Assembly (NCBI GenBank): GCA_016764355.1
Contig: JAESSA010000014.1
Location: forward strand, 1-33,482
Reading direction: 5' to 3'
Source of the DNA: Sneathiella sp.
GTDB taxonomy: Bacteria > Pseudomonadota > Alphaproteobacteria > Sneathiellales > Sneathiellaceae
Length of the DNA stretch: 33,482 nt
The notes beneath the pieces are model-generated. The model was not told where the DNA came from and ran no database searches. It saw only the letters and a program-made list of their open reading frames with translations. The position numbers and the translations under genes are program-made. Below, piece by piece: positions 9,257-19,506 of this stretch (positions are counted from its first letter, which is position 1; each line of letters starts with the position of its first letter).

Positions 9257-10147
9257 ATGACACAATCAGCCCATCCCCGCCCAATTCGTCCCCGTCGTTC
9301 GGTTCTTTATATGCCAGGCTCTAATGCTCGGGCTCAGGAAAAGGCCAAAACACTCGGTGCTGATGCCATCATTCTAGATCTTGAAGATGCCGTGGCCCCT
9401 GGCGCAAAAGAAGAAGCTCGAGGTTTAGTGTGCGGAAATGCAGCATCAGGTGAGTATGGTAATCGCGAGATTATCATCCGCGTGAACGGTTTTGATACAC
9501 CTTGGGGACGGGATGATGTGATTGCCGCCTCAAAGGCCGCGCCGAATGCGATTTTGTTGCCAAAAGTGGAATCCGCTGCCCAAGTTCAAGAACTTGAGGC
9601 GTTGATGGATGCCAATGGGGCACCGAAGACGACGACAATCTGGTGCATGATGGAAACCCCCTTAGGAATTCTAAAAGCCGAAGAGATTGCGAGCGCAAGC
9701 CCAAGGGTTAGCTGCTTTGTTATGGGAACATCTGATCTTGTGAAAGATTTGAAAGCTCAACATACAACGTTGAGATTACCTGTCATAACTTCCCTTGGCC
9801 TGTGTATGCTGGCAGGTCGTGCCTATGGCCTTACAATTTTGGATGGGGTCTATCTGGACCTTAAAGACGAAACCGGATTTAAAGCCTCAGCGGTACAAGG
9901 ATTAGAACTTGGCTTTGACGGTAAAACCCTTATTCATCCGAGCCAACTTGCCCCAACAAATGAAGTGTTTGCACCATCGATAGACGATGTGGATTTTGCT
10001 CATAGAGTGATAGCAGCGTCACAAGAAGCTGAGGCGGAGGGCAAAGGCGTTGTGCTTGTGGACGGTAAGCTTATTGAAAATCTGCATGTTGAGATTGCGA
10101 AAGAGACGGTCGCTATGGCCGCTGCAATTACAGCTCTTGCAGAATAA
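9257..10147 (+). CDS. HpcH/HpaI (CitE-like) CoA-ester lyase; resembles (3S)-malyl-CoA thioesterase Mcl2
   Basis: RSVLYMPGSNARAQEKAKTLGADAIILDLEDAVAP, IWCMMETPLGILKAEEIA, VMGTSDLVKDL, GFDGKTLIHPSQL, LVDGKLIENLHVEIAKETVAMAAAI. Looks closer to recalled Rhodobacter Mcl2 than Mcl1; not aligned computationally. Confidence 0.8.
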   Translation: MTQSAHPRPIRPRRSVLYMPGSNARAQEKAKTLGADAIILDLEDAVAPGAKEEARGLVCGNAASGEYGNREIIIRVNGFDTPWGRDDVIAASKAAPNAILLPKVESAAQVQELEALMDANGAPKTTTIWCMMETPLGILKAEEIASASPRVSCFVMGTSDLVKDLKAQHTTLRLPVITSLGLCMLAGRAYGLTILDGVYLDLKDETGFKASAVQGLELGFDGKTLIHPSQLAPTNEVFAPSIDDVDFAHRVIAASQEAEAEGKGVVLVDGKLIENLHVEIAKETVAMAAAITALAE

Positions 10148-10158
10148 GGACGATTATT

Positions 10159-11229
10159 ATGGCTTCAAATAAAACAAACACAGGGAATTTTTTCGAAGAT
10201 TTCAAGCTCGGTCAGGTTTTACATCACGCAACGCCCAGAACGATTACAGAAGGGGACGTGTCCCTCTATACGGCCCTTTATGGAAATCGCTTTGCTCTGC
10301 AATCTGCTGATAGCTTTGCCATTGATTGTGGCTTGCAGGCGGCCCCGGTAGACGATCTTTTGGTTTTCCATATTGTCTTTGGTAAAACCGTTCCCGATGT
10401 GTCTTTGAACGCGGTAGCAAATTTGGGCTATGCAGACGTTAAGTTTTTGGCCCCAATCTACCCCGGTGACAGTGTTCAGACCTCCTCCGAAGTGATTGGT
10501 TTGAAGGAAAATTCCAACGGTAAAACTGGCGTTGTCTATGTGCGTTCAACCGGCTCAAACCAAATGGGCGAAGTAGTGCTAGACTATGTGCGCTGGGTTA
10601 TGGTTCGGAAAAAAGATGAAAATGCGCCAGCGCCGGAGGTTATCCTTCCCGATTTAGCTGATGTAGTTGATCCGTCCAATTTTGTGCTTGCCCCTGATCT
10701 GGATTTCAGAGGCTTCAACAGTGCTTTATCTGGCTCCCCTCATTATTATGAAGATTATGAGGTTGGAGAGAAGATAGATCATGTGGATGGTTCAACCATC
10801 GAAGAGTCTGAACATATGATGGCAACGCGTCTGTATCAAAATACAGCGAAAGTTCATTTCAATCAGCATAAAATGAAAGATGATCGTTTTGGTCGACGTT
10901 TGATTTATGGCGGCCATATCATCAGCATCGCCCGGGCTTTGAGCTTTAATGGTCTTGGAAATGCACAATTTGTTGCCGCGATTAACGGCGGATCACACAC
11001 CGCCCCGACTTTTGCAGGCGACACCATTTATGCTTGGAGTGAAGTCCTGGATAAGGCGGATGTGCCGGGGCACGCGGATGCGGGTGCCCTTCGCATCAGA
11101 ACGTGCGCCACGAAAGACTTACCTTGTGGTGAATTCCCAGATAAAGGGGAGGATGGAAAGAGAAACCCATCCGTTGTTCTGGATCTCGATTACTGGGTTA
11201 TATTGCCAAAAGCCACACTTGCTGTATAA
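10159..11229 (+). CDS. mch: Mesaconyl-CoA hydratase-like MaoC-family protein (Mch/MeaC type)
   Basis: Two MaoC-like halves: NFFEDFKLGQVLHHATPRTITEGDVSLYTALYGNRFAL, LLVFHIVFGKTVPDVSLNAVANLGYA, DYEVGEKIDHVDGSTIEESEHMMATRLYQNTAKVHFN, RRLIYGGHIISIARALSFNGL, FAGDTIYAWSEVLDKADVPG. Confidence 0.85.
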   Translation: MASNKTNTGNFFEDFKLGQVLHHATPRTITEGDVSLYTALYGNRFALQSADSFAIDCGLQAAPVDDLLVFHIVFGKTVPDVSLNAVANLGYADVKFLAPIYPGDSVQTSSEVIGLKENSNGKTGVVYVRSTGSNQMGEVVLDYVRWVMVRKKDENAPAPEVILPDLADVVDPSNFVLAPDLDFRGFNSALSGSPHYYEDYEVGEKIDHVDGSTIEESEHMMATRLYQNTAKVHFNQHKMKDDRFGRRLIYGGHIISIARALSFNGLGNAQFVAAINGGSHTAPTFAGDTIYAWSEVLDKADVPGHADAGALRIRTCATKDLPCGEFPDKGEDGKRNPSVVLDLDYWVILPKATLAV

Positions 11230-11255
11230 AACAATGATCTGTAGGTAAGGTTAAG

Positions 11256-11283
11256 TTGACTTCATCTTGACTAACCCTACAAT
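11256..11283 (+). promoter_or_regulatory. Candidate sigma70-type promoter for sdhCDAB
   Basis: TTGACT (11256-11261), 16-nt spacer, TACAAT (11278-11283), about 60 nt upstream of the sdhC ATG. Confidence 0.6.
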
Positions 11284-11343
11284 CCGACTTCAAAAATTAA
11301 ACAACTACACTTTGTAACAACTACCGAGCTAGAGAGATTTTTC

Positions 11344-11739
11344 ATGGCGAATGTAGAAAGACCGCTGTCGCCGCATCTGCAGATTTATAAGCCGCAGATC
11401 ACGATGGTAACGTCGATCACCCACCGCATCACGGGCGTAGCCCTTGCTGGCGGCACCCTCCTTCTTACATGGTGGCTTATTGCCGCCGCTTCGGGCCCCG
11501 GTGCCTACGCAACAGTAAATGGCTTCATGGAATCATGGTTTGGCCGTTTAGTCTTGTTTGGTTTTACATGGGCTCTTTTCTTCCATTTATGCAATGGCAT
11601 CAGGCACCTTTTCTGGGATGCTGGTAAAGGCTTTGAATTGCCGACAATGCGTAAAACCGGTATGGCCGCCATTATCATGTCTGTGGTCCTGACATTGCTT
11701 ACTTGGGTCATTGCTTACAGCATGGGAGGCGCGTCATGA
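11344..11739 (+). CDS. sdhC: Succinate dehydrogenase cytochrome b556 subunit
   Basis: RPLSPHLQIYKPQITMVTSITHRITGVALAGG, FHLCNGIRHLFWDAGKGFEL. Confidence 0.97.
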   Translation: MANVERPLSPHLQIYKPQITMVTSITHRITGVALAGGTLLLTWWLIAAASGPGAYATVNGFMESWFGRLVLFGFTWALFFHLCNGIRHLFWDAGKGFELPTMRKTGMAAIIMSVVLTLLTWVIAYSMGGAS

Positions 11740-12116
11740 GTATGAGAACACCTCTTAAAAATGTACGCCACTTGGGCTCTGCCAAAGAAGGAACGACACA
11801 TTGGTGGCATCAGAAAGTTACAGCTATCGCTCTGATCCCTCTTTTTGTGATCGCTTTGGCTTATGTCGTCTCTTTGGTTGGTGCTGATTATGACCGTGTT
11901 CGGTACATTCTGAGCCTTCCTTTTACATCCTTAATTCTCCTTCTTCTTATTGGTGCTACATTTTACCATATGAAGCTCGGCCTGCAGGTCGTGGTTGAAG
12001 ATTATGTCCACACAGAAAGCACAAAAGTTGTGTTGTTGATGTTAAATAGTTTCTTTTGTGCAATTGTTGGTCTTGCCGCAGCGCTGGCCGTTTTAAAGCT
12101 GGCGTTTGGGGGATAA
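11736..12116 (+). CDS. sdhD: Succinate dehydrogenase membrane anchor subunit
   Basis: MSMRTPLKNVRHLGSAKEGTTHWWHQKVTAIALIPL, three TM segments. Start at ATG 11736 overlaps the sdhC stop (ATGA) with GGGAGG upstream; the ORF track starts at 11703. Confidence 0.95.
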   Translation: MSMRTPLKNVRHLGSAKEGTTHWWHQKVTAIALIPLFVIALAYVVSLVGADYDRVRYILSLPFTSLILLLLIGATFYHMKLGLQVVVEDYVHTESTKVVLLMLNSFFCAIVGLAAALAVLKLAFGG

Positions 12117-12121
12117 AATAA

Positions 12122-13915
12122 ATGTCTGAAGCCTATCCTATTACAGAACATGAATATGACGTCGTTGTCGTTGGTGCAGGCGGTGCAGGTTTGCGCGCTA
12201 CCATGGGCATGGCAGAAGCGGGCTTGAAAACAGCCGCGATTACAAAAGTTTTCCCAACACGTTCCCACACTGTTGCAGCGCAAGGCGGAATTTCCGCATC
12301 CCTCGGTAATATGGGGAAAGACAGCTGGCAGTGGCACATGTTTGACACCGTAAAAGGGTCAGACTGGTTGGGTGATCAGGACGCAATTGAATATATGTGT
12401 CGCGAAGCACCTGCCGCTGTGTTGGAGCTTGAAAAATTCGGTATGCCGTTCAGTCGGACGGAAGAAGGTAAAATTTACCAGCGTGCCTTTGGTGGCATGA
12501 CGACTGAATTTGGTGAAGGGCCTGCGGCCCAAAGAACATGCGCGGCCGCTGACCGGACAGGCCATGCTATGCTGCATACGCTTTACAGTCAGTCCTTGAA
12601 GCATGATACGGATTTTTATATTGAGTATTTTGCTCTTGATCTGATCATGGATGAAAACGGCGCTTGTAAAGGTGTTCTGTGTCTTTGTCTTGAAGATGGA
12701 ACCTTGCATTTGTTCCGTGCCCATATGGTTGTTTTGGCGACCGGCGGTTATGGTCGTGCTTTCTTTTCTTGCACATCTGCGCATACATGTTCAGGTGACG
12801 GCGGTGGCATGGTTCTTCGTGCTGGCTTGCCTTTGCAGGACATGGAATTCATTCAATTCCACCCAACTGGTATTTACGGTGCAGGTTGCCTGATTACCGA
12901 AGGTGTGCGCGGTGAAGGTGGTTATTTGGTGAACGGTGAAGGGGAGCGCTTTATGGAGCGTTACGCACCGAGTGCCAAGGATCTTGCCAGTCGTGATGTT
13001 GTCAGTCGTTCTATGACTATTGAAATTCGCGAAGGTCGCGGTGTTGGCCCCCGTAAAGATCATATCTACCTACATCTGGATCATCTAGATCAAAAAATGA
13101 TTGAAGAGCGTCTTCCTGGTATTTCAGAAAGTGCGCGCATTTTTGCTGGTGTCGATGTGACCAAGGAGCCAATTCCAGTTATTCCAACAGTTCATTACAA
13201 TATGGGCGGGGTTCCAACGAACTTTAATGCCGAAGTTGTGGATCTGAAAGATGGTAACCCAGATGCGGTTGTTCCAGGTTTGATGGCTGTTGGTGAAGCG
13301 GCTTGTGTATCCGTTCATGGGGCAAACCGTTTGGGGTCTAACTCTCTGATCGATCTTGTGGTCTTTGGTCGTGCGGCAGCTATCCGTGCAAAAGAGATCG
13401 TTAAGCCCGGTACAGCTCATTCTGCTCTTCCAGATGATGCTTGTGATGAAGCTCTTGCCCGTCTTGATAGGTTCCGTTATGCGGATGGTACTAAGTCAAC
13501 TGCAGAAATCCGTGACAATATGCAGCGGGTTATGCAAGACGATTGTGCAGTCTTCAGGACTGGGGAGACCTTGCAACAAGGCGTTGAGAAGATTAACGAA
13601 GTCGAAAAACAGATGGCTGACATCAAGACAACAGATCGTTCCTTAATTTGGAACTCTGACTTGATTGAAACTCTGGAGCTCGACAATCTCATCAGTCAGG
13701 CTGTTGTGTCTATGACAGCTGCCGAAAACCGGAAAGAAAGCCGCGGTGCTCACGCCCGTGAAGATTTCCCGGATCGGGACGACAAAAACTGGATGAAACA
13801 CACACTTACTTATCACAGCACTGATGGTGGCGTAAAACTGGACTACCGTCCGGTTCACGAATACACGCTGACAGACGAGATTGAGTATATCAAACCCAAA
13901 GCCCGGGTTTACTAA
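12122..13915 (+). CDS. sdhA: Succinate dehydrogenase flavoprotein subunit
   Basis: [78 protein letters not shown]. Confidence 0.99.
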   Translation: MSEAYPITEHEYDVVVVGAGGAGLRATMGMAEAGLKTAAITKVFPTRSHTVAAQGGISASLGNMGKDSWQWHMFDTVKGSDWLGDQDAIEYMCREAPAAVLELEKFGMPFSRTEEGKIYQRAFGGMTTEFGEGPAAQRTCAAADRTGHAMLHTLYSQSLKHDTDFYIEYFALDLIMDENGACKGVLCLCLEDGTLHLFRAHMVVLATGGYGRAFFSCTSAHTCSGDGGGMVLRAGLPLQDMEFIQFHPTGIYGAGCLITEGVRGEGGYLVNGEGERFMERYAPSAKDLASRDVVSRSMTIEIREGRGVGPRKDHIYLHLDHLDQKMIEERLPGISESARIFAGVDVTKEPIPVIPTVHYNMGGVPTNFNAEVVDLKDGNPDAVVPGLMAVGEAACVSVHGANRLGSNSLIDLVVFGRAAAIRAKEIVKPGTAHSALPDDACDEALARLDRFRYADGTKSTAEIRDNMQRVMQDDCAVFRTGETLQQGVEKINEVEKQMADIKTTDRSLIWNSDLIETLELDNLISQAVVSMTAAENRKESRGAHAREDFPDRDDKNWMKHTLTYHSTDGGVKLDYRPVHEYTLTDEIEYIKPKARVY

Positions 13916-13933
13916 GAGTTAGGGACGGTAGAA

Positions 13934-14716
13934 ATGGTAGAACTTACATTACCCAAAAATTCGACAGTAGGCACGGGTAAAACTTTTTCGAAGCCCCAAG
14001 GGGCAACGAAACTGAAGACTTTTAATGTTTATCGTTGGTCTCCGGATGATACGGAAAACCCTCGGATTGATACATATTATGTGGATCAGGACGATTGCGG
14101 TCCGATGATTTTGGATGGTCTGATCAAAATTAAAAATGAAATTGATCCGACACTTACATTCAGACGCTCTTGCCGCGAAGGAATTTGTGGCTCTTGTGCG
14201 ATGAATATCAACGGAACAAACACACTTGCCTGCACAAGCGGCATTGATGAGATGGATGGAGATATTAATATCTATCCGCTTCCTCATCAGCCAGTGGTGA
14301 AGGATCTTGTGCCTGATCTCACAAATTTTTATGCACAATATGCCTCCATTAAACCTTGGATGCAGACTCAGACTCCGCCGCCACCGGATCGGGAACGGCT
14401 GCAGTCTAAAGAAGATCGTGAGAAACTTGACGGATTATACGAATGTATTCTGTGTGCTTGTTGCTCAACATCTTGCCCAAGCTACTGGTGGAATTCCGAT
14501 AGGTTCTTAGGACCGGCTGTGTTACTTCAAGCCTATCGCTGGTTGGCAGATAGCCGGGATGAGAATACTGGGGAGCGTCTGGACGCATTGGAAGATCCAT
14601 TCCGTCTGTATCGTTGCCATACTATTATGAACTGTGCAAATACGTGCCCTAAAGGACTAAATCCTGCCAAGGCAATTGCTGAGATCAAGAAAATGATGAT
14701 TGAACGGAGAGGTTAG
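13934..14716 (+). CDS. sdhB: Succinate dehydrogenase iron-sulfur subunit
   Basis: [70 protein letters not shown]. Confidence 0.99.
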   Translation: MVELTLPKNSTVGTGKTFSKPQGATKLKTFNVYRWSPDDTENPRIDTYYVDQDDCGPMILDGLIKIKNEIDPTLTFRRSCREGICGSCAMNINGTNTLACTSGIDEMDGDINIYPLPHQPVVKDLVPDLTNFYAQYASIKPWMQTQTPPPPDRERLQSKEDREKLDGLYECILCACCSTSCPSYWWNSDRFLGPAVLLQAYRWLADSRDENTGERLDALEDPFRLYRCHTIMNCANTCPKGLNPAKAIAEIKKMMIERRG

Positions 14717-14741
14717 AAACCTTTTCGTACCCAGAATGATC

Positions 14742-14772
14742 AAAAGGCCGCTGTTTTCTGCGGCCTTTTTTT
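14742..14772 (+). terminator. Intrinsic terminator downstream of sdhB
   Basis: AAAAGGCCGC-TGTTTTCT-GCGGCCTTTTTTT. Confidence 0.94.
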
Positions 14773-14853
14773 ATCCGGCCTTGAAACAACCCTACGAAGA
14801 GGTCAGTATGAATTCGGGTAAACAGGGGCTTTAAACTTAAGCGGTGAAAACCA

Positions 14854-15618
14854 ATGCTTGATTACGCACTCATTCGATTGTTCGATGGACGGTCACTGCC
14901 GGGCGTAGTTTTGTTTCTGTTATTCTTGGCTTTTCTCTATTGGTTATTCACAGGTAGGCGGCTAATTTTTGCTAGTTTGTGCGGCTTTTTCTTTTTGATG
15001 AGTCTGCCAATAACAGGAAAATTACTGCTTTATCCTTTGGAAAGTGGATTGAGCTTTCATCAAGCGAAGCGCGAACTCATGGCAAAGCCAGTAGACGCGA
15101 TTGCTGTACTCTCAACCGGTTTGTATCGTGACAAAGTAACTGGGGATGTCTTCCCGACAGAGGCGACATTTTCGCGCCTTAAAAGAGCAGAAAATCTGGC
15201 AAATGAATTGCATGTGCCACTGTTAATTTCAGGATCAGCAGGACCGGGAGGAGATACATCTGAACGTCTTGTTTTAGCCACTTATTTGGAGGCGGATACA
15301 AATTTTTTATTCTCCGAAGGGGCGGCGAGCACAATTGATCATGTGAAAGGGATTGCTGGTCTTGCCGCACAAATTGATGTCCGAAAAATTGCGGTTTTTG
15401 TCCCCGGCGTTCATACATTCCGTATCGTGGCTTCTTTTAAAAAACAGGGGATTGAGGTTCCACTTGCTGTTGTTAGGGAGTTGAATTCCGTCTTTAGGTT
15501 AAAAGACATAGTGCCCAATTTTATTGGGTTTTTTTATTGGAAACACGCCATTAAAGAATATGTAGGAATTGCTTATTACCTTTTTAATGACGATATTTTG
15601 TTTTCCGACCTGTTTTAA
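14854..15618 (+). CDS. Membrane-anchored DUF218 / ElyC-SanA-YdcF-like protein (divergent)
   Basis: Two N-terminal TM segments, then AIAVLSTGLYRD...RLKRAENLANELHVPLLISGS...ERLVLATYLEA...KIAVFVPGVHTFRIVASFKKQGIEV, the DUF218-like layout. Confidence 0.65.
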   Translation: MLDYALIRLFDGRSLPGVVLFLLFLAFLYWLFTGRRLIFASLCGFFFLMSLPITGKLLLYPLESGLSFHQAKRELMAKPVDAIAVLSTGLYRDKVTGDVFPTEATFSRLKRAENLANELHVPLLISGSAGPGGDTSERLVLATYLEADTNFLFSEGAASTIDHVKGIAGLAAQIDVRKIAVFVPGVHTFRIVASFKKQGIEVPLAVVRELNSVFRLKDIVPNFIGFFYWKHAIKEYVGIAYYLFNDDILFSDLF

Positions 15619-15720
15619 AATGTTCCATGATTGGACCCTGCATTTCTTCGTATATGGTACTTGTTTTAGGGCCAAAGAAAGATAAGGTTCAGTCTTCAGT
15701 TTTTAAGATTAGGTTTGTTT

Positions 15721-16329
15721 ATGTATACCCCGAAACATTTTTTATCTCCTGCCAAGGAAACACTTTTAAAAATTCTGCCTGAGGCAAGCTTTGCAACACT
15801 TGTAACTTCCGATGAAGATGGTCTTCCTTTAGCGACACATCTTCCCCTTAGTTATAATCCCGATGCAGGTGAATCTGGCACTATTCGTGGGCATATGGCG
15901 CGGGCTAACCCCCATTGGAAACTACTCGCAGGCAGGCAATCCTTGATCATATTTTCAGGACCACATTTATATGTCTCTCCCCGGGATTATGCCTCTAAGG
16001 TGAATGTTCCTACGTGGAATTATGTGGCAGTGCATGCTTATGGACAGGTAAACCTATTGGAAGATGCAGTCATTGTTCGCGGTGTTTTGGAGACGTTGAC
16101 GGCGGAAAATGAGCAGGGTCGCCCTGTGCCTTGGAACCTGTCAGAAATTGAAGAAAAGCGGAGTTCTGCAATGATGAAAGCCATCGTTGCCTTTGAAATG
16201 CCGGTCGCTAGGCTGGAGGGGAAGGCGAAGCTAGGTCAAAACAAGTCAGTTGAGGATCGCGCGGCACTTGAAAGTGCGGCCCACGGGACTGAATTGGCGC
16301 CTTGGCAGAGATTTGTTTCGATGGACTAG
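15721..16329 (+). CDS. PaiB-like FMN-binding negative transcriptional regulator family protein
   Basis: MYTPKHFLSPAKETLLKIL...FATLVTSDEDGLPLATHLPL...GHMARANPHWKLL...SLIIFSGPHLYVSPRDYASKVNVPTWNYVAVHAYG. ATG 15721 preferred over TTG 15715. Confidence 0.88.
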   Translation: MYTPKHFLSPAKETLLKILPEASFATLVTSDEDGLPLATHLPLSYNPDAGESGTIRGHMARANPHWKLLAGRQSLIIFSGPHLYVSPRDYASKVNVPTWNYVAVHAYGQVNLLEDAVIVRGVLETLTAENEQGRPVPWNLSEIEEKRSSAMMKAIVAFEMPVARLEGKAKLGQNKSVEDRAALESAAHGTELAPWQRFVSMD

Positions 16330-16339
16330 TGAAGTACTG

Positions 16340-17461
16340 TTATTGCAAAGCACCCTTTAAATAGTCTTCGGAGCGCATTTCCATAAGGCGCGATACTGTC
16401 CGTGCAAATTCAAAATGACCATGGCCTTCTTCATAGAGGCTACTAGCATCCACTTCAGCGGAGATGATCAAGTTTGCCCCTTTCTCATAGAGGACATCTA
16501 CTAAAGTCACAAAGCGTTTCGCTTCATTCCGGTTGTGGGGGCCAAGTTTGGGGACATTGTCTAGCAGGAGGGAATGAAATTGTTCAGCAAGGGTTAAGTA
16601 ATCAGCAGCGCCTAAGGCGGTTGCACAAAGTTCCTTAAAAGAGAAGCGAGCAACGCCTCGCGCGCATGTATGAACTTCCAGTTTTCGCCCTTGTGTGGAA
16701 AGCGACATGGTCTCAATTTCCGACCCTTCGGTCAGCAGGTCAAAAACAGAATTCATCGCCTGATCTGATTCTGCGCCCAAAGGAGAGAAGTAAACCTGAC
16801 TTTGAGATAGGCGTTCTAACCGATAATCGGTGCCGCCCGACAAATGCAGGATATCTAACTCTTCTTTTATTAGGTCAATAAAGGGTAGAAAAAGTTCGCG
16901 GTTGAGACCATTTTTGTAGAGATCATCCGGTATCCGGTTAGATGTCGATATGACAACAACGCCAAATTTGAATAGAAATTCAAAAAGGCGCCGGAGAATC
17001 ATAGCGTCAGCAACGTCCGTTACTTGAAATTCATCAAAGCAAAGAAGCCACGCATCATTCGCAATTTTTCTGGCAAGGGGCTCAATTGGATCATCGCCGT
17101 TGCGTTTGTCACTTTGACGCCATTCATGAATAAAGGCGTGGGCGTCACGCATAAAGGCGTGAAAATGAACTCTTTGTTTCTTTTCAAGGGGCGCTGTATC
17201 AAAGAATAAATCCATAAGCATGGATTTTCCGCGACCCACATCCCCATACATATAAATCCCTTGCGGGGGCTCCACCCGAGGCTTTCTTGCTCCTAGTCTG
17301 AATATATCAGTCCAATGAGTACTGGTTTGCGGATTGTAGCCTACAAGCCGCCGGTGAAGGGTCTGCAATTTTTCAACGGCAAGTTCTTGAATGGGGTCGT
17401 GCTCGATCGCCTTGGACTTGCGAAGGGCGCGATACGTATCTAGGGGGCCTGTAGAGTTCAT
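16340..17461 (-). CDS. zapE: Cell division ATPase ZapE (AFG1-like)
   Basis: PQGIYMYGDVGRGKSMLMDLFFD Walker A, RVHFHAFMRDAHAFIHEWRQ, LLCFDEFQVTDVADAMILRRLFEFLF, STSNRIPDDLYKNGLNRELFLPFI. Confidence 0.95.
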   Translation of the reverse strand: MNSTGPLDTYRALRKSKAIEHDPIQELAVEKLQTLHRRLVGYNPQTSTHWTDIFRLGARKPRVEPPQGIYMYGDVGRGKSMLMDLFFDTAPLEKKQRVHFHAFMRDAHAFIHEWRQSDKRNGDDPIEPLARKIANDAWLLCFDEFQVTDVADAMILRRLFEFLFKFGVVVISTSNRIPDDLYKNGLNRELFLPFIDLIKEELDILHLSGGTDYRLERLSQSQVYFSPLGAESDQAMNSVFDLLTEGSEIETMSLSTQGRKLEVHTCARGVARFSFKELCATALGAADYLTLAEQFHSLLLDNVPKLGPHNRNEAKRFVTLVDVLYEKGANLIISAEVDASSLYEEGHGHFEFARTVSRLMEMRSEDYLKGALQ

Positions 17462-17518
17462 AAGGGCCTTAAAGCAATCTTGGGCATCAAAGTAAAGTGG
17501 AATGCAATCGTGGGGTTT

Positions 17519-18097
17519 TTAAAAGAGATTCTTTTTTAAGAGTCTTTCCCGTAAATCTGAGGATGCAACGGTGTTTACGCGAACCTTTGAAGGTTTGTAA
17601 TTTTTGGTTGCTTCTGTCAAATGAGCAAGTTTGCTGGCGCTGAATGTATTCCTTGGTGAAGAGATTTGTTGAGGTTGGCGCGTAAGGACAGCCAATATAC
17701 TTTTGGAGTTTTTCTGTGCGCTTATAGTGACCGTTGGATATTGCTCTTTGCCAATGGGAAGGTCCGCAAGTTGTATATCTTGTCCGGCGGGAGTGTCTAG
17801 AAGAGCAATAAGGCCTTTAAAATCATCATTGGTTGCAAGTGATTCTTTTGGCTCACAGATAGCGCGGTCATTTCTAAAGACGGCTTCTAGAATTCTGCAG
17901 TCTTGCCCAGTAACAATATCCAAGGCGTGTTCGCCCAGACCTTTACCTGTGATTAATGAGGAGCTGATGGAACCTGCTGTAAGCAACTGGCTCAACGTAA
18001 GTCCGGCAATGATTGTTCCGGCACAGCCAGAGAGAGAGAGGCTTAGCAGGGTGCAAATAATAATCTTTTTCGCGTTTTGAACAGCTTTGATTGTCAT
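17519..18097 (-). CDS. Hypothetical lipoprotein
   Basis: N-terminal signal with lipobox: KKIIICTLLSLSLSGCAGTIIAGL. No recognised downstream family. Confidence 0.7.
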   Translation of the reverse strand: MTIKAVQNAKKIIICTLLSLSLSGCAGTIIAGLTLSQLLTAGSISSSLITGKGLGEHALDIVTGQDCRILEAVFRNDRAICEPKESLATNDDFKGLIALLDTPAGQDIQLADLPIGKEQYPTVTISAQKNSKSILAVLTRQPQQISSPRNTFSASKLAHLTEATKNYKPSKVRVNTVASSDLRERLLKKNLF

Positions 18098-18363
18098 TAT
18101 TGTTAATTCGCATTTGTTCTGGTTTCTACATTAATAGAGGAGAAACATTACTAACTACTTACTTAAACCGGAAAAATTTTACTGAATTTTGAGCAAGGGT
18201 TACTTAAGGTGAAGTAAATGTTCAAGAGAAGGAACCGTAAAAACGAGCGAATATGTGCTCAAAAACAGTGCAAAGTGCGGAAAAATCTACTAATTCATTG
18301 TATTTTATTCAACTGACCTTGCTCTTGCCGCCGAAAAGGGGTAGTACCACCGGGAATTAATGA

Positions 18364-19380
<1,017 letters not shown>

Positions 19381-19394
19381 CGGAACGAAATCAG

Positions 19395-19428
19395 GGGGTG
19401 CAACTTAAACGTTGTGCCCCTTTTTTTT
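19395..19428 (+). terminator. Intrinsic terminator between mdh and sucC
   Basis: GGGGTGCAAC-TTAAAC-GTTGTGCCCC with TTTTTTTT. Confidence 0.94.
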
Positions 19429-19506
19429 AGAGTGTTATAGTCGAGTTTCAAATCATATATCTGACCAGCATTTAGGCTGATCCAAACAAGCGAATAGCGG
19501 AAGAAT

